Assembly (NCBI GenBank): GCA_965222445.1
Contig: CBDCTY010000002.1
Location: 372,001 to 436,000, forward strand
Length of the DNA: 64,000 nucleotides
DNA from: GCA-958296115 sp965222445
GTDB lineage: Bacteria; Chloroflexota; Dehalococcoidia; Lucifugimonadales; CAJWER01
Direction of reading: 5' to 3'
Every line of letters begins with the position of its first letter. The first letter of the stretch is position 1. A model generated the notes under the pieces. The model saw only the letters and a list, made by a program, of their open reading frames with translations. It had not been told where the DNA came from and ran no database searches. The translations under genes and the position numbers were made by a program. Below are positions 26,515-34,911 of this stretch, piece by piece.

Positions 26515-26856
26515 ATGGAGGTAACCGTGACCATCGATTCTCCGCTACGCACCAGATTCCACGTTGCCTTTCCGGACAGGTATTCCGTCTCACGGCACAG
26601 TATGAGAAGTGGGAGTGGTTACCACACGGTCGTGTTTGGGGACATTGGAAGAATCTACTTGAACAAGGGCTCTTTCAACATTCTAGAGTCGACACTTGAG
26701 AATGATAGGATTCCTGGAAGTCAGCAGATTCTTACCTTCTTGAGATTGAACAGTGTTCGCGCTTATGACACTCAGACTGGCCCAGACTTTAGGATTCCGG
26801 GCATATACGCAGACGATGTCATAAGGATCATCCAAACCGCTATTCTACGCCCCTAA
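26515..26856 (+). CDS. Hypothetical protein of low-GC composition
   Basis: A 113-residue protein with no family recognised. It has an alternating hydrophobic pattern suggestive of beta strands (YHTVVFGDIGRIYLNKGSF) and a C-terminal helix (ADDVIRIIQTAILRP). An alternative GTG start at 26527 lies four bases after a GGAGGT motif. Base composition is lower in GC than the flanks, hinting at acquired DNA. Its 3' end overlaps the convergent NYN gene by 17 bases. Confidence 0.45.
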   Translation: MEVTVTIDSPLRTRFHVAFPDRYSVSRHSMRSGSGYHTVVFGDIGRIYLNKGSFNILESTLENDRIPGSQQILTFLRLNSVRAYDTQTGPDFRIPGIYADDVIRIIQTAILRP

Positions 26857-27256
26857 TCTTCCTGCTCAGGGACCCGGCGCCCTTCACGCTTGCGCCCAAG
26901 ACCATGACGCGGGAACGGAGGTCCCGGTCGGAGGTGTAGACGAGTACGCTGCGCCCGGGGGTGGAATCGGAGGCCATTTCGACGATACGGTCGTCGGCTG
27001 CGTTTGTGCCGCGCCTGCCCGCATAGACAACACTCAGGGGGGATTCCGGCGGGACGATCAGGCGCCGCGTGGGGCCATCGAACACTATCGTCCACTCCCC
27101 CCCGGCCTGGGCCGCGTGCGCCGCCACCTCGTCCACGAGCCGCTGCATCGCCCGCCGCCGGTCTCGCCACCAGCCGTCAGGGCGCGACCCCATGACGTTG
27201 TTGCCGTCCACGAGAACGAGCCGGGACTGGTCGTCTCCGCTCTCCCTGTCCGTCAT
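26840..27256 (-). CDS. YacP-like NYN-domain nuclease
   Basis: A 138-residue PIN-like protein. RLVLVDGNNVMGS gives the first aspartate strand, EWTIVFDGPTRRLIVP a central acidic motif and VLVYTSDRDLRSRVM the final one. YacP/Rae1-type proteins cleave RNA, in some cases mRNA on ribosomes. It starts 18 bases after the end of gltX on the same strand, so the two may share a transcript. Part of its 3' end is duplicated at 26048-26130. Confidence 0.78.
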   Translation of the reverse strand: MTDRESGDDQSRLVLVDGNNVMGSRPDGWWRDRRRAMQRLVDEVAAHAAQAGGEWTIVFDGPTRRLIVPPESPLSVVYAGRRGTNAADDRIVEMASDSTPGRSVLVYTSDRDLRSRVMVLGASVKGAGSLSRKIRGVE

Positions 27257-27274
27257 TCCGCGGGCGCCGGCCGG

Positions 27275-28705
27275 CTACAGCCGGCTGGCCGCCTCATTGA
27301 TGGCCGCGAGGGAGCGCTGCTTGCCCAGAATCTCCAGCGTGCCGAACAGCGGCGGCGCGACCTTCAGCCCGGTGGTCGCAACGCGGACCGAGCCGAGCAG
27401 CTGGCCAACCTTGATGCCCAGCTCGCCGGCCAGCTCCCTCAGGGCCGACTCAATGGAGTCTTCGTCGAAGGCGTCCAGCCCCGCCAGCGTATCGTAAGCG
27501 CTTGACAGGGCCTCCTTCGTGCCCGCCGCGTCCATCTTCCTCTGCACCAGCTCGGCGGTGTCGTATTCCACGCTGTCCTGGAAGAAGAAGTCGACGAGGG
27601 GGGCGGCGTCCCGCAGCGTCTTCAGGCGCTCCCGCACGAGGGGGACGATGCGCACCACGTGGCCGCGCTCCGGCAGCGGGTCTATTGCTGCGTCGGGGAA
27701 CGCGCGCCAGTAGTCCAGCAGCGTGTCGGCCAGATCGGCGGGCGGCATCTGGCGGATGTAGTGGCCGTTCATCCACTCGAGCTTCTTGGTGTCGAACATA
27801 GCGCCCGACTTCGACACCCGCTCCAGTGAGAAGACGCGCTTGAGTTCGTCGGTCGACATCACCTCCGTCCTGTCGTCTAGGGACCAGCCGAGGAGGGCGA
27901 GGAAGTTGACCATGGCCTCGGGCAGGTAGCCCATCTCGCGGTACTCGCGGACCGAGACCGCCCCGTGCCTCTTGCTCAGCTTCGACCTGTCGGGCGCCAG
28001 GATCTGCGGCAGGTGTGCGAAAAGCGGCGGCTCCCGGCCCAGGGCTTCGTACAGCTTAAGGTGGCGCGGCGCGCTCGACAGCCACTCCTCGCCGCGAAAG
28101 ACGTGGGAGATGTCCATCGACCGGTCGTCCACGACGCTGGCCAGGTGATAGGTGGGGAAGCCGTCCGACTTGAGGATTACGAAGTCGTCCACCAACCCGT
28201 TCTCGAAGGACACAGTCCCCCTGATAAGGTCTTCGAGGACCGTCGTGCCGTCGAGGGGCATCGCAAACCTCACCACCGCGGGCCCCGAATCGCCCGGCTC
28301 TTCCGGCTCCCCGGCGCGGCACCGCCTGTCGTATCCGCCGTGCTCCTTGCGGACCGCGGCTAGCCGCTCGGGGGAGCAGCTGCACCGGTAGGCCGCGCCG
28401 CGCTCGATCAGCAGCTTCGCAGCGCGGTGATAGCCGTCCAGCCGCTCCGACTGGTAGTAGGGCGCGTTGGGCCCGCCGACGTCGGGGCCCTCGTCCCAGT
28501 CGATGCCCAGCCACCGCAGCGAGTCGAGCATCTCTTCCACCGAGCCCTCGACAAGGCGGCCCTGGTCGGTGTCCTCGATCCTGACGATGAACGTGCCGCC
28601 GCGCCCGCGGGCGAAGAGCCAGTTGTAAATCGCCGTGCGCATCATGCCGACGTGGGGGCTTCCCGTGGGACTCGGCGCCAACCTTACGCGAACGTGACCA
28701 TCCAT
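27275..28705 (-). CDS. gltX: Glutamyl-tRNA synthetase
   Basis: A 476-residue class I aminoacyl-tRNA synthetase. The HIGH-type motif is PSPTGSPHVGMMRTAIYNW near residues 10-28, and the KMSKS-type motif is SKLSKRHGAVS. A cysteine-rich CSCSPERL...CRAGEPE segment fits the zinc-binding region of the catalytic insertion. The C-terminal half has the usual helical anticodon-binding domains, with LGSVRVATTGLKVAPPLFG near the end. It is essential for charging tRNA-Glu (and possibly tRNA-Gln when GatCAB is present). The ATG at 28705 fits the family start. Confidence 0.92.
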   Translation of the reverse strand: MDGHVRVRLAPSPTGSPHVGMMRTAIYNWLFARGRGGTFIVRIEDTDQGRLVEGSVEEMLDSLRWLGIDWDEGPDVGGPNAPYYQSERLDGYHRAAKLLIERGAAYRCSCSPERLAAVRKEHGGYDRRCRAGEPEEPGDSGPAVVRFAMPLDGTTVLEDLIRGTVSFENGLVDDFVILKSDGFPTYHLASVVDDRSMDISHVFRGEEWLSSAPRHLKLYEALGREPPLFAHLPQILAPDRSKLSKRHGAVSVREYREMGYLPEAMVNFLALLGWSLDDRTEVMSTDELKRVFSLERVSKSGAMFDTKKLEWMNGHYIRQMPPADLADTLLDYWRAFPDAAIDPLPERGHVVRIVPLVRERLKTLRDAAPLVDFFFQDSVEYDTAELVQRKMDAAGTKEALSSAYDTLAGLDAFDEDSIESALRELAGELGIKVGQLLGSVRVATTGLKVAPPLFGTLEILGKQRSLAAINEAASRL

Positions 28706-28791
28706 GCTGTATGAATCCTCCGCAGATTAGATGATAGCGCAATCCTTAACGGGGTACGATGCTAACTGTGAACGAGACATGCTCTAATCCA

Positions 28792-29168
28792 ATGACCATT
28801 GATGAGCACATCGAACGGGCGCAGCGCTTATTGGTACAGGCTGAGAGGGAGTTCGAGCCCGGGGACCAGATGCAGGCGTCCGAGAAGCTGTGGGGAGCCG
28901 CCTCCCACGCGGTCATGGCTGCAGCTCAGTCACGTGATATGCGTGCGGCAGTCATCGTGCACAGAGAGTGGCAGTCGAGGAGATCTCGGCTGAACAGAAC
29001 GATCCGCAAATCAAGACTGCTTACGCACTGGCTGGGAGATTTCACTCCAACTTCTACCACGGCTTCATGGAAGAAGAGGACTGGGTCCACGAGAGTCCTA
29101 TCGTACGCGACTTCACCGAGCACATGCTGTCGCTTGCAGGAGAGGATCAGCCTCCTGTAGGTGCGTAG
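28792..29168 (+). pseudogene. PaREP1/HEPN-like protein, frameshifted
   Basis: Codons from 28792 encode MTIDEHIERAQRLLVQAERE and AASEKLWGAASHAV-type helices (EKLWGAASHAVMAAAQSRDM). A different frame from about 28968 continues with AYALAGRFHSNFYHGFMEEE and RDFTEHMLSLAGE, the expected second half of PaREP1-like HEPN proteins. A small insertion or deletion between about 28940 and 28970 separates them. The function is unknown; it may be remnant of a toxin-like or nucleotide-binding protein. Confidence 0.5.
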
Positions 29169-29276
29169 GGGCAGGTGGCTCACTTCGCACCCGCTCATGC
29201 CGGTTGCGAGCGGCACACCAAGCGATGAGAATGGCTCAGGCCCCACTGCCCCGAGTTGAGGGTAGCGACCAAGGAT

Positions 29277-29302
29277 GGGTTCCCGCCTTCGCGGGAACGA
29301 CA
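29277..29302. repeat. Dispersed palindromic repeat
   Basis: GGGTTCCCGCCTTCGCGGGA plus ACGACAG is a copy of the palindromic family, in the gap between the frameshifted HEPN-like gene and rluD. Confidence 0.6.
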
Positions 29303-29357
29303 GTGGTGGAGTGCTTCCATCTATTCCCGCAGCAACCCGCGCCCCGGGCCCTCATTC

Positions 29358-30257
29358 CTACTGCGACAGGTCCACTGAGTCCAGGAAGGCCCGCAGGTCG
29401 TTGGGCAACTCCGATACTAGCTCCAGCCGTCTGCCAGTGCGCGGGTGGTCGAACGCGAGGCGGTGGGCGTGCAGGAAGTGGTGCTCGAGCCCCGGCGCGG
29501 GCCGCCCGTAGGTGGCGTCCCCCGCGACCGGGTGGCCGATGGACGCCATGTGGACGCGGATCTGGTGCGTCCTGCCGGTCCTGGGGCGGGCCTCCACGAG
29601 CGAGTAGCCGCGCAGCCGCTCCAGCACTTCGTATTCGGTGACCGCATCCCTTCCCGTGCTGACGACGGCCATGCGCGTGCGGCTCCTGGGGTGCCTGCCT
29701 ATCGGCGCGTCGATGATCGCCCGCGCCGGCTCAGGGTACCCCGTTACGACCGCAAGGTACGCCTTCGACACGGTCCTGTCCTTGAACTGGCCTGATAAGC
29801 CCGCCTGCGCCGCGTCGTTCTTGGCGACGACGATCAGCCCCGACGTGTCCCTGTCGAGGCGGTGCACCAGGCCCGGCCTGACCTCGCCTCCCACGCCCTC
29901 CAGATCGGGGCAGTGGGCCAGCACCGCGTTGGCAAGCGTATGGTCCGGGTGGCCCGGCGCGGGGTGAGTCACGAGCCCCGCGGGCTTGTCGACCACCAGC
30001 AGGTCCGCGTCCTCGTACACGACGTGCAGGTCAATCGCCTGGGGCGTGAGCTTGGAGGGCGTGGGCGGAGGAACTACCAGGCTTATGGTCTGGCCCGCCC
30101 GCAGCCGCGTGGCAGGCTTTGCCGGACCGCCGTCTACGGTGACGCAGCCCTCGATTGTGAGGGCCTGTATTCGCGAGCGCGACAGGTCGGGACAGCGCTG
30201 CGCGAGGAAGCTGTCGAGCCGCTCGCCCCCGTCGTCAACCCTGAACGTGAGCGTCAT
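29358..30257 (-). CDS. rluD: RluD-like 23S rRNA pseudouridine synthase
   Basis: A 299-residue enzyme. An N-terminal S4 RNA-binding domain (LDSFLAQRCPDLSRSRIQAL) precedes the catalytic domain. LVHRLDRDTSGLIVVAKN carries the catalytic aspartate, and RPRTGRTHQIRVHMASIGHP the conserved C-terminal motif. It isomerises uridines of 23S rRNA; exact position (RluD versus RluC type) is inferred only from general similarity. Its start overlaps the end of lspA by 23 bases, so the two are co-transcribed, as in many bacteria. Confidence 0.87.
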   Translation of the reverse strand: MTLTFRVDDGGERLDSFLAQRCPDLSRSRIQALTIEGCVTVDGGPAKPATRLRAGQTISLVVPPPTPSKLTPQAIDLHVVYEDADLLVVDKPAGLVTHPAPGHPDHTLANAVLAHCPDLEGVGGEVRPGLVHRLDRDTSGLIVVAKNDAAQAGLSGQFKDRTVSKAYLAVVTGYPEPARAIIDAPIGRHPRSRTRMAVVSTGRDAVTEYEVLERLRGYSLVEARPRTGRTHQIRVHMASIGHPVAGDATYGRPAPGLEHHFLHAHRLAFDHPRTGRRLELVSELPNDLRAFLDSVDLSQ

Positions 30258-31029
30258 CGCGGGCGTCGGGCTGCGGCCGGCTGGCTTCCGGCGGGTTGCA
30301 GGCTGGCCTTGTCGATGCGTCCGGGGATGGATTCCCGCCCCGTATCGAGTACGGGGCAGGCTTTTCGCGGGAATGACGGATGCGGTGGGTTTGGGCCGCC
30401 GTCTCGTCCCGCTCCCTCGGCGTGAGAAAGATTATCAGGGCCAGGAGGCCTATGCCCGTCACTATCGACGAGTCGGCGACGTTGAAGATGGGCCACCAGC
30501 CGATGTCTATGAAGTCGATTACCGAACCCAGCCGGACCCTGTCGAGCAGGTTGCCGAACGCGCCGCCGAGCTGCAGCCCGATCGCCAGCCTCAGCACCCG
30601 GCCGGACAGCGCGTGGGAGCGGTAGAAGTAGTAGATGAACCCGATGGCCAGGAGCGAGGTGATGATCAGCACCAGCGTCTGGTCGGGGAAGAGGCCGAAC
30701 GCCGTCCCCGAGTTCGTCCCATAGGTCACGCGGACCAGCCCCTCGCGCGGCCACGACTCGTAGAGGTCCAAGTTGGTCTTGACGATGTACTTGGTGACCT
30801 GGTCCGCAATGAAGACGACCACGGCGACGGACAGCATGATACGGTCCCTGTACCAAGAAATCCGTGCCGTGCCGTGTCCTGCGTCTGCCTGGACGGCCCC
30901 CTGCTCCGACATGTCGTCCGACTCCTCGTCCTTCTTTTCGAGCATTCCCAGCACCGGTCGATACAGAATTGCGTACACTACGGCGAAGAGGGCCGCGAAG
31001 CCGACGATCCGCACTGCCTCGATGGTCAC
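30235..31029 (-). CDS. lspA: Signal peptidase II with N-terminal helix and repeat-derived tail
   Basis: A 264-residue lipoprotein signal peptidase, about 100 residues longer than normal. The catalytic aspartates are in GNLLDRVRLGSVIDFI and FNVADSSIVTGIGLLAL. An extra N-terminal helix (IVGFAALFAVVYAILYRPVL) and an acidic linker precede the usual four helices; the GTG at 31029 has a GGAGGGG leader, which supports the extension. The last 40 or so residues are encoded by a dispersed palindromic repeat (30329-30380) and are unlikely to be functional. It processes prolipoproteins such as those at 12111 and 19076. Confidence 0.85.
   Translation of the reverse strand: MTIEAVRIVGFAALFAVVYAILYRPVLGMLEKKDEESDDMSEQGAVQADAGHGTARISWYRDRIMLSVAVVVFIADQVTKYIVKTNLDLYESWPREGLVRVTYGTNSGTAFGLFPDQTLVLIITSLLAIGFIYYFYRSHALSGRVLRLAIGLQLGGAFGNLLDRVRLGSVIDFIDIGWWPIFNVADSSIVTGIGLLALIIFLTPRERDETAAQTHRIRHSREKPAPYSIRGGNPSPDASTRPACNPPEASRPQPDARDDAHVQG
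30329..30380. repeat. Dispersed palindromic repeat inside the lspA 3' end
   Basis: GGATTCCCGC and GCGGGAATGACGGA arms of the common repeat flank an inserted palindrome (CCCCGTATCGAGTACGGGG). The unit is read through by the lspA frame. Confidence 0.65.
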
Positions 31030-31114
31030 GGCAACCCCTCCGCCGCACTGCCTTCACGCGAATCAACTTGACGCAGCTACCATCATATCAAGAGCGGCGG
31101 CAGAGTGTTGCGGG

Positions 31115-31143
31115 TTGACACTCCCGTAACCGCATTGTACCAT
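31115..31143 (+). promoter_or_regulatory. Probable sigma-70 promoter
   Basis: TTGACA at 31115-31120 and TACCAT at 31138-31143 are separated by 17 bases. A transcript would start near 31150, ahead of the GTG at 31175. Confidence 0.45.
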
Positions 31144-31174
31144 TACGTGTAATATTGGCCCAGGGAGGGCAGCC

Positions 31175-31591
31175 GTGGGTAACGAAGAAGGAAAACGTCC
31201 AGGCGACAGGAGCAGGATGGCTGAGGGCATAGACATGATAGTCGACGAGGCCAAGATGGCGACGACGCGCGCCTACAAGAGGTCCGGCGCGGAGTCCATC
31301 GGTGAGAGCGTGAAGGAGGCGCTTCGGGGCGCCCTATCCTCTAGGGACAACGTGGTGATGGTGAGGCTCAACTCGGAGAGCGTGGCGAAGCTCGACGAGC
31401 TCGTCGAGTCGGGGATCGTCAACAGCAGGTCGGAAGCGGCAGCCTTCCTGATAGGCGAGGGAGCCGCCGCCCGCTCCCAGCTCTTCGAGCGCATCGCCGA
31501 GAAGACGGAGACGATCAGGAAGGCCAAGCAGGAGCTCCGCAGCCTCATCGACGACGAGCCCGCGGGGACTCCGCCCGCCGAGGGCGCCTAA
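31175..31591 (+). CDS. Ribbon-helix-helix-like DNA-binding protein
   Basis: A 138-residue protein. The central NVVMVRLNSESVAKLDELVE plus SRSEAAAFLIGEG is the RHH (CopG-type) pattern of one strand and two helices. The N-terminal half is helical and charged and the C-terminal half (FERIAEKTETIRKAKQELRS) is likely a coiled-coil. It probably dimerises on DNA as a repressor. The GTG at 31175 follows GGGAGGGCAGCC; an internal ATG at 31217 is an alternative. No toxin gene is adjacent. Confidence 0.65.
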   Translation: MGNEEGKRPGDRSRMAEGIDMIVDEAKMATTRAYKRSGAESIGESVKEALRGALSSRDNVVMVRLNSESVAKLDELVESGIVNSRSEAAAFLIGEGAAARSQLFERIAEKTETIRKAKQELRSLIDDEPAGTPPAEGA

Positions 31592-31690
31592 CGGTACCAA
31601 CTGATTTACTCCCGTAGCCTGTGCAGAGTACCTTCCAACGCACGACACACGTACTCACGCACCTTGGTCTTCACGTAGCGAGGAGGACTT

Positions 31691-32131
31691 GTGGTGTACA
31701 AGCTTGACCCACTCGAAGCCACGCTGGCGTTTGAGCACAAGCAATACCGTCTAGGAGACACGATCGACGCAGCAGTCACGCTTGTGCCCAACAGCGACAT
31801 CGTTATCCGAAAAGCGTCCCTCAACCTCGTGGTGGAGGGGCGTCGAACGGAGGTCAAAATGGGAAGGGCAATGGGCACGGGTGGTGCCAGCACCCTGCAG
31901 GGAGGTAACCCGCATGTGACGACCGACTTCACCCCCATGCAACAGACCGCGGAGGAAGAGACGTATACGGAGGTCTGCTATAGCGAGCCCTTCCTGGTTT
32001 CAACATCGGTGCGGAAGGGCAATTTCAGCAGACACGACGTGGCACTCGAAATAGGCCCAAGTCTCCCAAGGCCGGCGCTCGAGGCCAAGGAACTCCAGCG
32101 AGACGCGAATAGCCCGCTCTCCCTAGAGTGA
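31691..32131 (+). CDS. Hypothetical beta-rich protein, possibly a truncated arrestin-like protein
   Basis: A 146-residue protein starting at a GTG after AGGAGG. LEATLAFEHKQYRLGDTIDA followed by IRKASLNLVVEGR and a later NFSRHDVALEIGPSLPRP resemble the strand pattern of arrestin/SpoOM-like domains. It ends early, 103 bases before the IS66 left-end fragment, so the C-terminal half may have been lost. The function is unknown and the fold assignment is tentative. Confidence 0.4.
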   Translation: MVYKLDPLEATLAFEHKQYRLGDTIDAAVTLVPNSDIVIRKASLNLVVEGRRTEVKMGRAMGTGGASTLQGGNPHVTTDFTPMQQTAEEETYTEVCYSEPFLVSTSVRKGNFSRHDVALEIGPSLPRPALEAKELQRDANSPLSLE

Positions 32132-32234
32132 TGGTGGATTGAGGTCAAGGTCGACGTCGTCCGGGGACGGAACCCGACCGTACTTCACAACATACATGCC
32201 AACCTGTCCTGAGCATCAAGCCCAAGGGTTCGCT

Positions 32235-32317
32235 GTAATTGATTAGCGGGGTCGGTGTCATGGTATCACATGGGTGTTGCGGAAGGCTGAGTAAGTCCTT
32301 ATACTTTACCTATGTGT
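32235..32317 (+). mobile_element. IS66-family left-end fragment
   Basis: It begins with the terminal inverted repeat GTAATTGATTAGCGG, continues with the promoter region of the intact copy (GGTCGGTGTCATGGTATCAC, then TTATACTTTACCTATGTG), and stops after about 83 bases. No transposase sequence follows. A matching right-end fragment lies at 34173-34645. Confidence 0.8.
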
Positions 32318-32319
32318 GA

Positions 32320-32571
32320 GTTCGTAGCCTTGCTTCGCCAGACCTGCTCAGGCGAAAGACATTCCACGCGTTCGGGGATTACGAGTTCAACTTCTATGGC
32401 GACTGGAAAGGGACGGCGAGCCCTCACGCCAGATGGGTTACACCGGGCGATGACATCAATCACGGGCACCTGCTGGCCGCGATCCCTTTCGAGTTAATGC
32501 AGGACATTGAGAGCTTAGCTGATGTCAGACGCATCACTTGGTGGATACTCCAACAGATAGGGAGTCAGTAA
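32320..32571 (+). pseudogene. Gene remnant cut by the IS66 left end
   Basis: An 83-codon open frame without a start codon reads KTFHAFGDYEFNFYGDW, DDINHGHLLAAIPFEL and ADVRRITWWILQQIGSQ to a TAA at 32569. The composition is protein-like, but the 5' end meets IS66 sequence. No family is recognised. Its stop overlaps the ATG of the next gene. Confidence 0.4.
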
Positions 32572-33254
32572 TGATGTTCAATAGAAGGCGTCCTCTGTGG
32601 TACTACGGGATTGTCGGACTGTTCACCCTCGCTATCGTGGGGTCTGTCGTCATATTCCTTACCTTTACGCGAACCAGTGCCGAAGCTGCTGTACGCGAGG
32701 CTTGCGCGCAGACCGCCGCAGTAGATTCCTACGACCTAGTTTCTGCAACATCGGGGGAAACATCGTCGGAGGAATTAGGGGCATTCACCATGACCATGCG
32801 ACTTGAGATCAGTGTATCGGGAAGCGCGCAACATGCCATTCTCAGGATAGGTGGCGTACCCAACGAGCCCGAAGGCGTCATAGAGCAGATATACGACGGT
32901 CAATCAGCAAGATACTTGCGCCGTAGCGATTCAAGCGAATGGACTGTCCTTCCTGCCACCGACGAGGGTATGGCCCTGCCTTTCCCCCACAGCAGAGAAT
33001 CCCTATGTCCCGACGTGGACAACGCAACCCTACTTGGCGAGGAAACTTTAGACGGCGTTCAGACAAGGAAGTACAAGGTCGACACGCTAGGCGACAGCTG
33101 GCATATATGGATCGATTCCGAGGGATGGCTTGTACAGACTGAAGAGCTGCCAAGCGGGGTAGCGGGGGCCTCGGAAGACCTACCGCTATTTGTCACCACA
33201 TACTCCGGCATCGGGGAGTCCAACACCATCGTCATCCCGACCGTAGGCCAATGA
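32571..33254 (+). CDS. Exported or membrane-anchored protein of unknown function, paralogue 1
   Basis: A 227-residue protein starting at ATG 32571 behind AGGGAG. One N-terminal helix (GIVGLFTLAIVGSVVIFLTF) is followed by an extracytoplasmic part with AAVREACAQTAAVDSYD, FPHSRESLCPDV and WHIWIDSEGWLVQTEE. The pattern resembles LolA/LppX-like lipoprotein carrier folds or outer proteins with a YDG-type beta half-barrel (tentative). The next gene encodes a relative with the same landmarks, so they arose by duplication. Both lie between the two IS66 ends. Confidence 0.55.
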   Translation: MMFNRRRPLWYYGIVGLFTLAIVGSVVIFLTFTRTSAEAAVREACAQTAAVDSYDLVSATSGETSSEELGAFTMTMRLEISVSGSAQHAILRIGGVPNEPEGVIEQIYDGQSARYLRRSDSSEWTVLPATDEGMALPFPHSRESLCPDVDNATLLGEETLDGVQTRKYKVDTLGDSWHIWIDSEGWLVQTEELPSGVAGASEDLPLFVTTYSGIGESNTIVIPTVGQ

Positions 33255-33321
33255 AACTCAGCCCGCGCGTCGATGAGGTGCCACAGGCGACAAGGTAACC
33301 CCCTGATCCTTCCTGTCTAAT

Positions 33322-33361
33322 GGCGGGCCAACGGCCACCTCCTTGCCATCGTTGGCCCGCC
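33322..33361. terminator. Strong hairpin, probable terminator
   Basis: GGCGGGCCAACG at 33322-33333 pairs perfectly with CGTTGGCCCGCC at 33350-33361 around a 16-base loop, in the 250-base gap after paralogue 1. No long T run follows, so termination may need Rho. Confidence 0.5.
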
Positions 33362-33506
33362 GTTCATTGTCTCTAGATGTGTGATGCGATAGCGCATACG
33401 ATAAATTGGATAATGGAACGAGCGGAGGACTAGGAGCCGAATAGCTCTGGCATCCAGCATTGTAGTCGTAGCGGTTGCGGGAATTGCATTCTGGATCATA
33501 GCCGCC

Positions 33507-34109
33507 GTGTCGCCGCCGAGTGCCGAAGCCACCGTTGCCGAGGCCTGCGCAAACGCAAACACGACCGACTCGTTTGACATAACATCTGAGGTCGGCGCAG
33601 GAGGCAGAGGGTCAGTTATACTGGAAGCACGGCTCTCTGGAAAGAAGATCCACTACACAACAAGGTTTAAGCGGAACGGAGAGATCTCGGACTGGCGCGG
33701 GGAATCCATCCACGACGGAGCCGGAACCGGGTACTACCGAGATAGCCTCAACCCCGAATGGAAGTCTCACGATGCGATAGAAGGTCAGCATCCATTCCCG
33801 TACTCGCGAGAGTCTATATGTCCCGATCTGACAGATGCAGGGATTGCCTTCATCGGTGACGACACGGTGAACGGCGCTGCGGCAAGGAAGTACTCCCTCG
33901 ACACAGAGGCCTTCGACTGGCTATTCTGGATAGACTCGGATGGATGGCTAATCCAGGTCGAGCGTACAGAACTTGGTGCATCTGGCGCGAGTAGCCCGGC
34001 TGATGGCGTTGCCATCTCAGCCACACTGTCGGGCAGGGGCGAGCATAACGAGATCGAGATACCCACTGATGCCGTCAGGGCTGACTCACCTAGAGACATT
34101 TCACGGTGA
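33507..34109 (+). CDS. Exported protein of unknown function, paralogue 2 (start unclear)
   Basis: A relative of the protein at 32571: PSAEATVAEACANANTTDSFD, FPYSRESICPDL and WLFWIDSDGWLIQVER align with it. The GTG at 33507 gives 200 residues without a membrane segment, but the same frame is open upstream and encodes a hydrophobic helix (ASSIVVVAVAGIAFWIIAAV) back to a TAA near 33414, with no ATG, GTG or TTG. Either a non-standard start (ATA or CTG) is used after CGGAGG, or the start codon has been lost. Confidence 0.45.
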   Translation: MSPPSAEATVAEACANANTTDSFDITSEVGAGGRGSVILEARLSGKKIHYTTRFKRNGEISDWRGESIHDGAGTGYYRDSLNPEWKSHDAIEGQHPFPYSRESICPDLTDAGIAFIGDDTVNGAAARKYSLDTEAFDWLFWIDSDGWLIQVERTELGASGASSPADGVAISATLSGRGEHNEIEIPTDAVRADSPRDISR

Positions 34110-34172
34110 CCAACTATTCTGGAACCCTTGAGCCTTGCGCTGATGTCACTCATCATTCACAGTGGTATCGCT

Positions 34173-34645
34173 AAGAGCCTGAGTGCGCTTTTGCGAGAAG
34201 CGATGGACCTGTGGAGAGCATATCACCGAGGAGAGGCTGAGAACTTTGCGGTCCAGGCCGAACGGTTGAAGCGAGAGGTGAGCTATCATCTCCGCGACCG
34301 CCCGATGGCTGATGCGGACAACTTGAGGCTGCAGAACGAGTTGGGCTGGCACGACGACCGGGGCAATCTGCTGCGCTTTCTGGACGATCCGGGCATTGAG
34401 CCGACCAACAACCGTGCTGAACGAGCGCTCCGCCCGGCAGTGATCGCACGGAAGGTATCCCACTGCTCGAAGAGCGTGGAGGGCGCCGATGCCTTCTCGG
34501 CCTTCACCAGCGTAACCAGGACGTTGGAGCGGAATGGCGACGACCAGCCTGTCGTGGACCGGCTCTGCGCTGTGTTCAGCGGCCCTCCCGTTCACTCCCC
34601 TTCAGTCTGAACGCATCCCCGAACTTGATGCCGCTAATCAATTAC
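34173..34645 (+). mobile_element. IS66-family right-end fragment with transposase C-terminus
   Basis: Codons from 34173 to 34610 encode the last 145 residues of the IS66 transposase (KSLSALLREAMDLWRAYH to VFSGPPVHSPSV), including the catalytic glutamate in NNRAERALRP. The right inverted repeat CCGCTAATCAATTAC ends at 34645. Together with 32235-32317 it brackets the two paralogous exported-protein genes. Confidence 0.85.
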
Positions 34646-34911
34646 CCCGGCGTGTCAACTTACAGCGCGCAGGTGCGGGCACCTGGCTCAGGTTGGACGG
34701 GCGGCTCTTCCTCCGTCGCCGCTACCGGCACCACCACGCACACAGCGACAGGCCTAGCCCACGGGACCCTCCACCGTGTACGGGTTAGCGCGCGCGGCGA
34801 TGGAGTACGCTGGGTGCGTTCTGCTGTGCAGAAGCTGCATTCAGGAGCAGTTCAACACCTGGAGCGGTACATAAGGAGTGGAGGGGAGATCTCAAGAGGT
34901 CTTACAAGATA
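34646..34911 (+). pseudogene. Fibronectin type III-like fragment
   Basis: Directly after the IS66 end, one frame reads STYSAQVRAPGSGWTGGSSS, ATGTTTHTATGLAHGTLHRV and RVSARGDGVRWV, the strand pattern of an Fn3 domain (tryptophan, TGL turn, xVRVxA strand). It runs on to about 34951 but loses similarity. It is likely the remains of a surface-protein gene cut by the IS. Confidence 0.4.
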
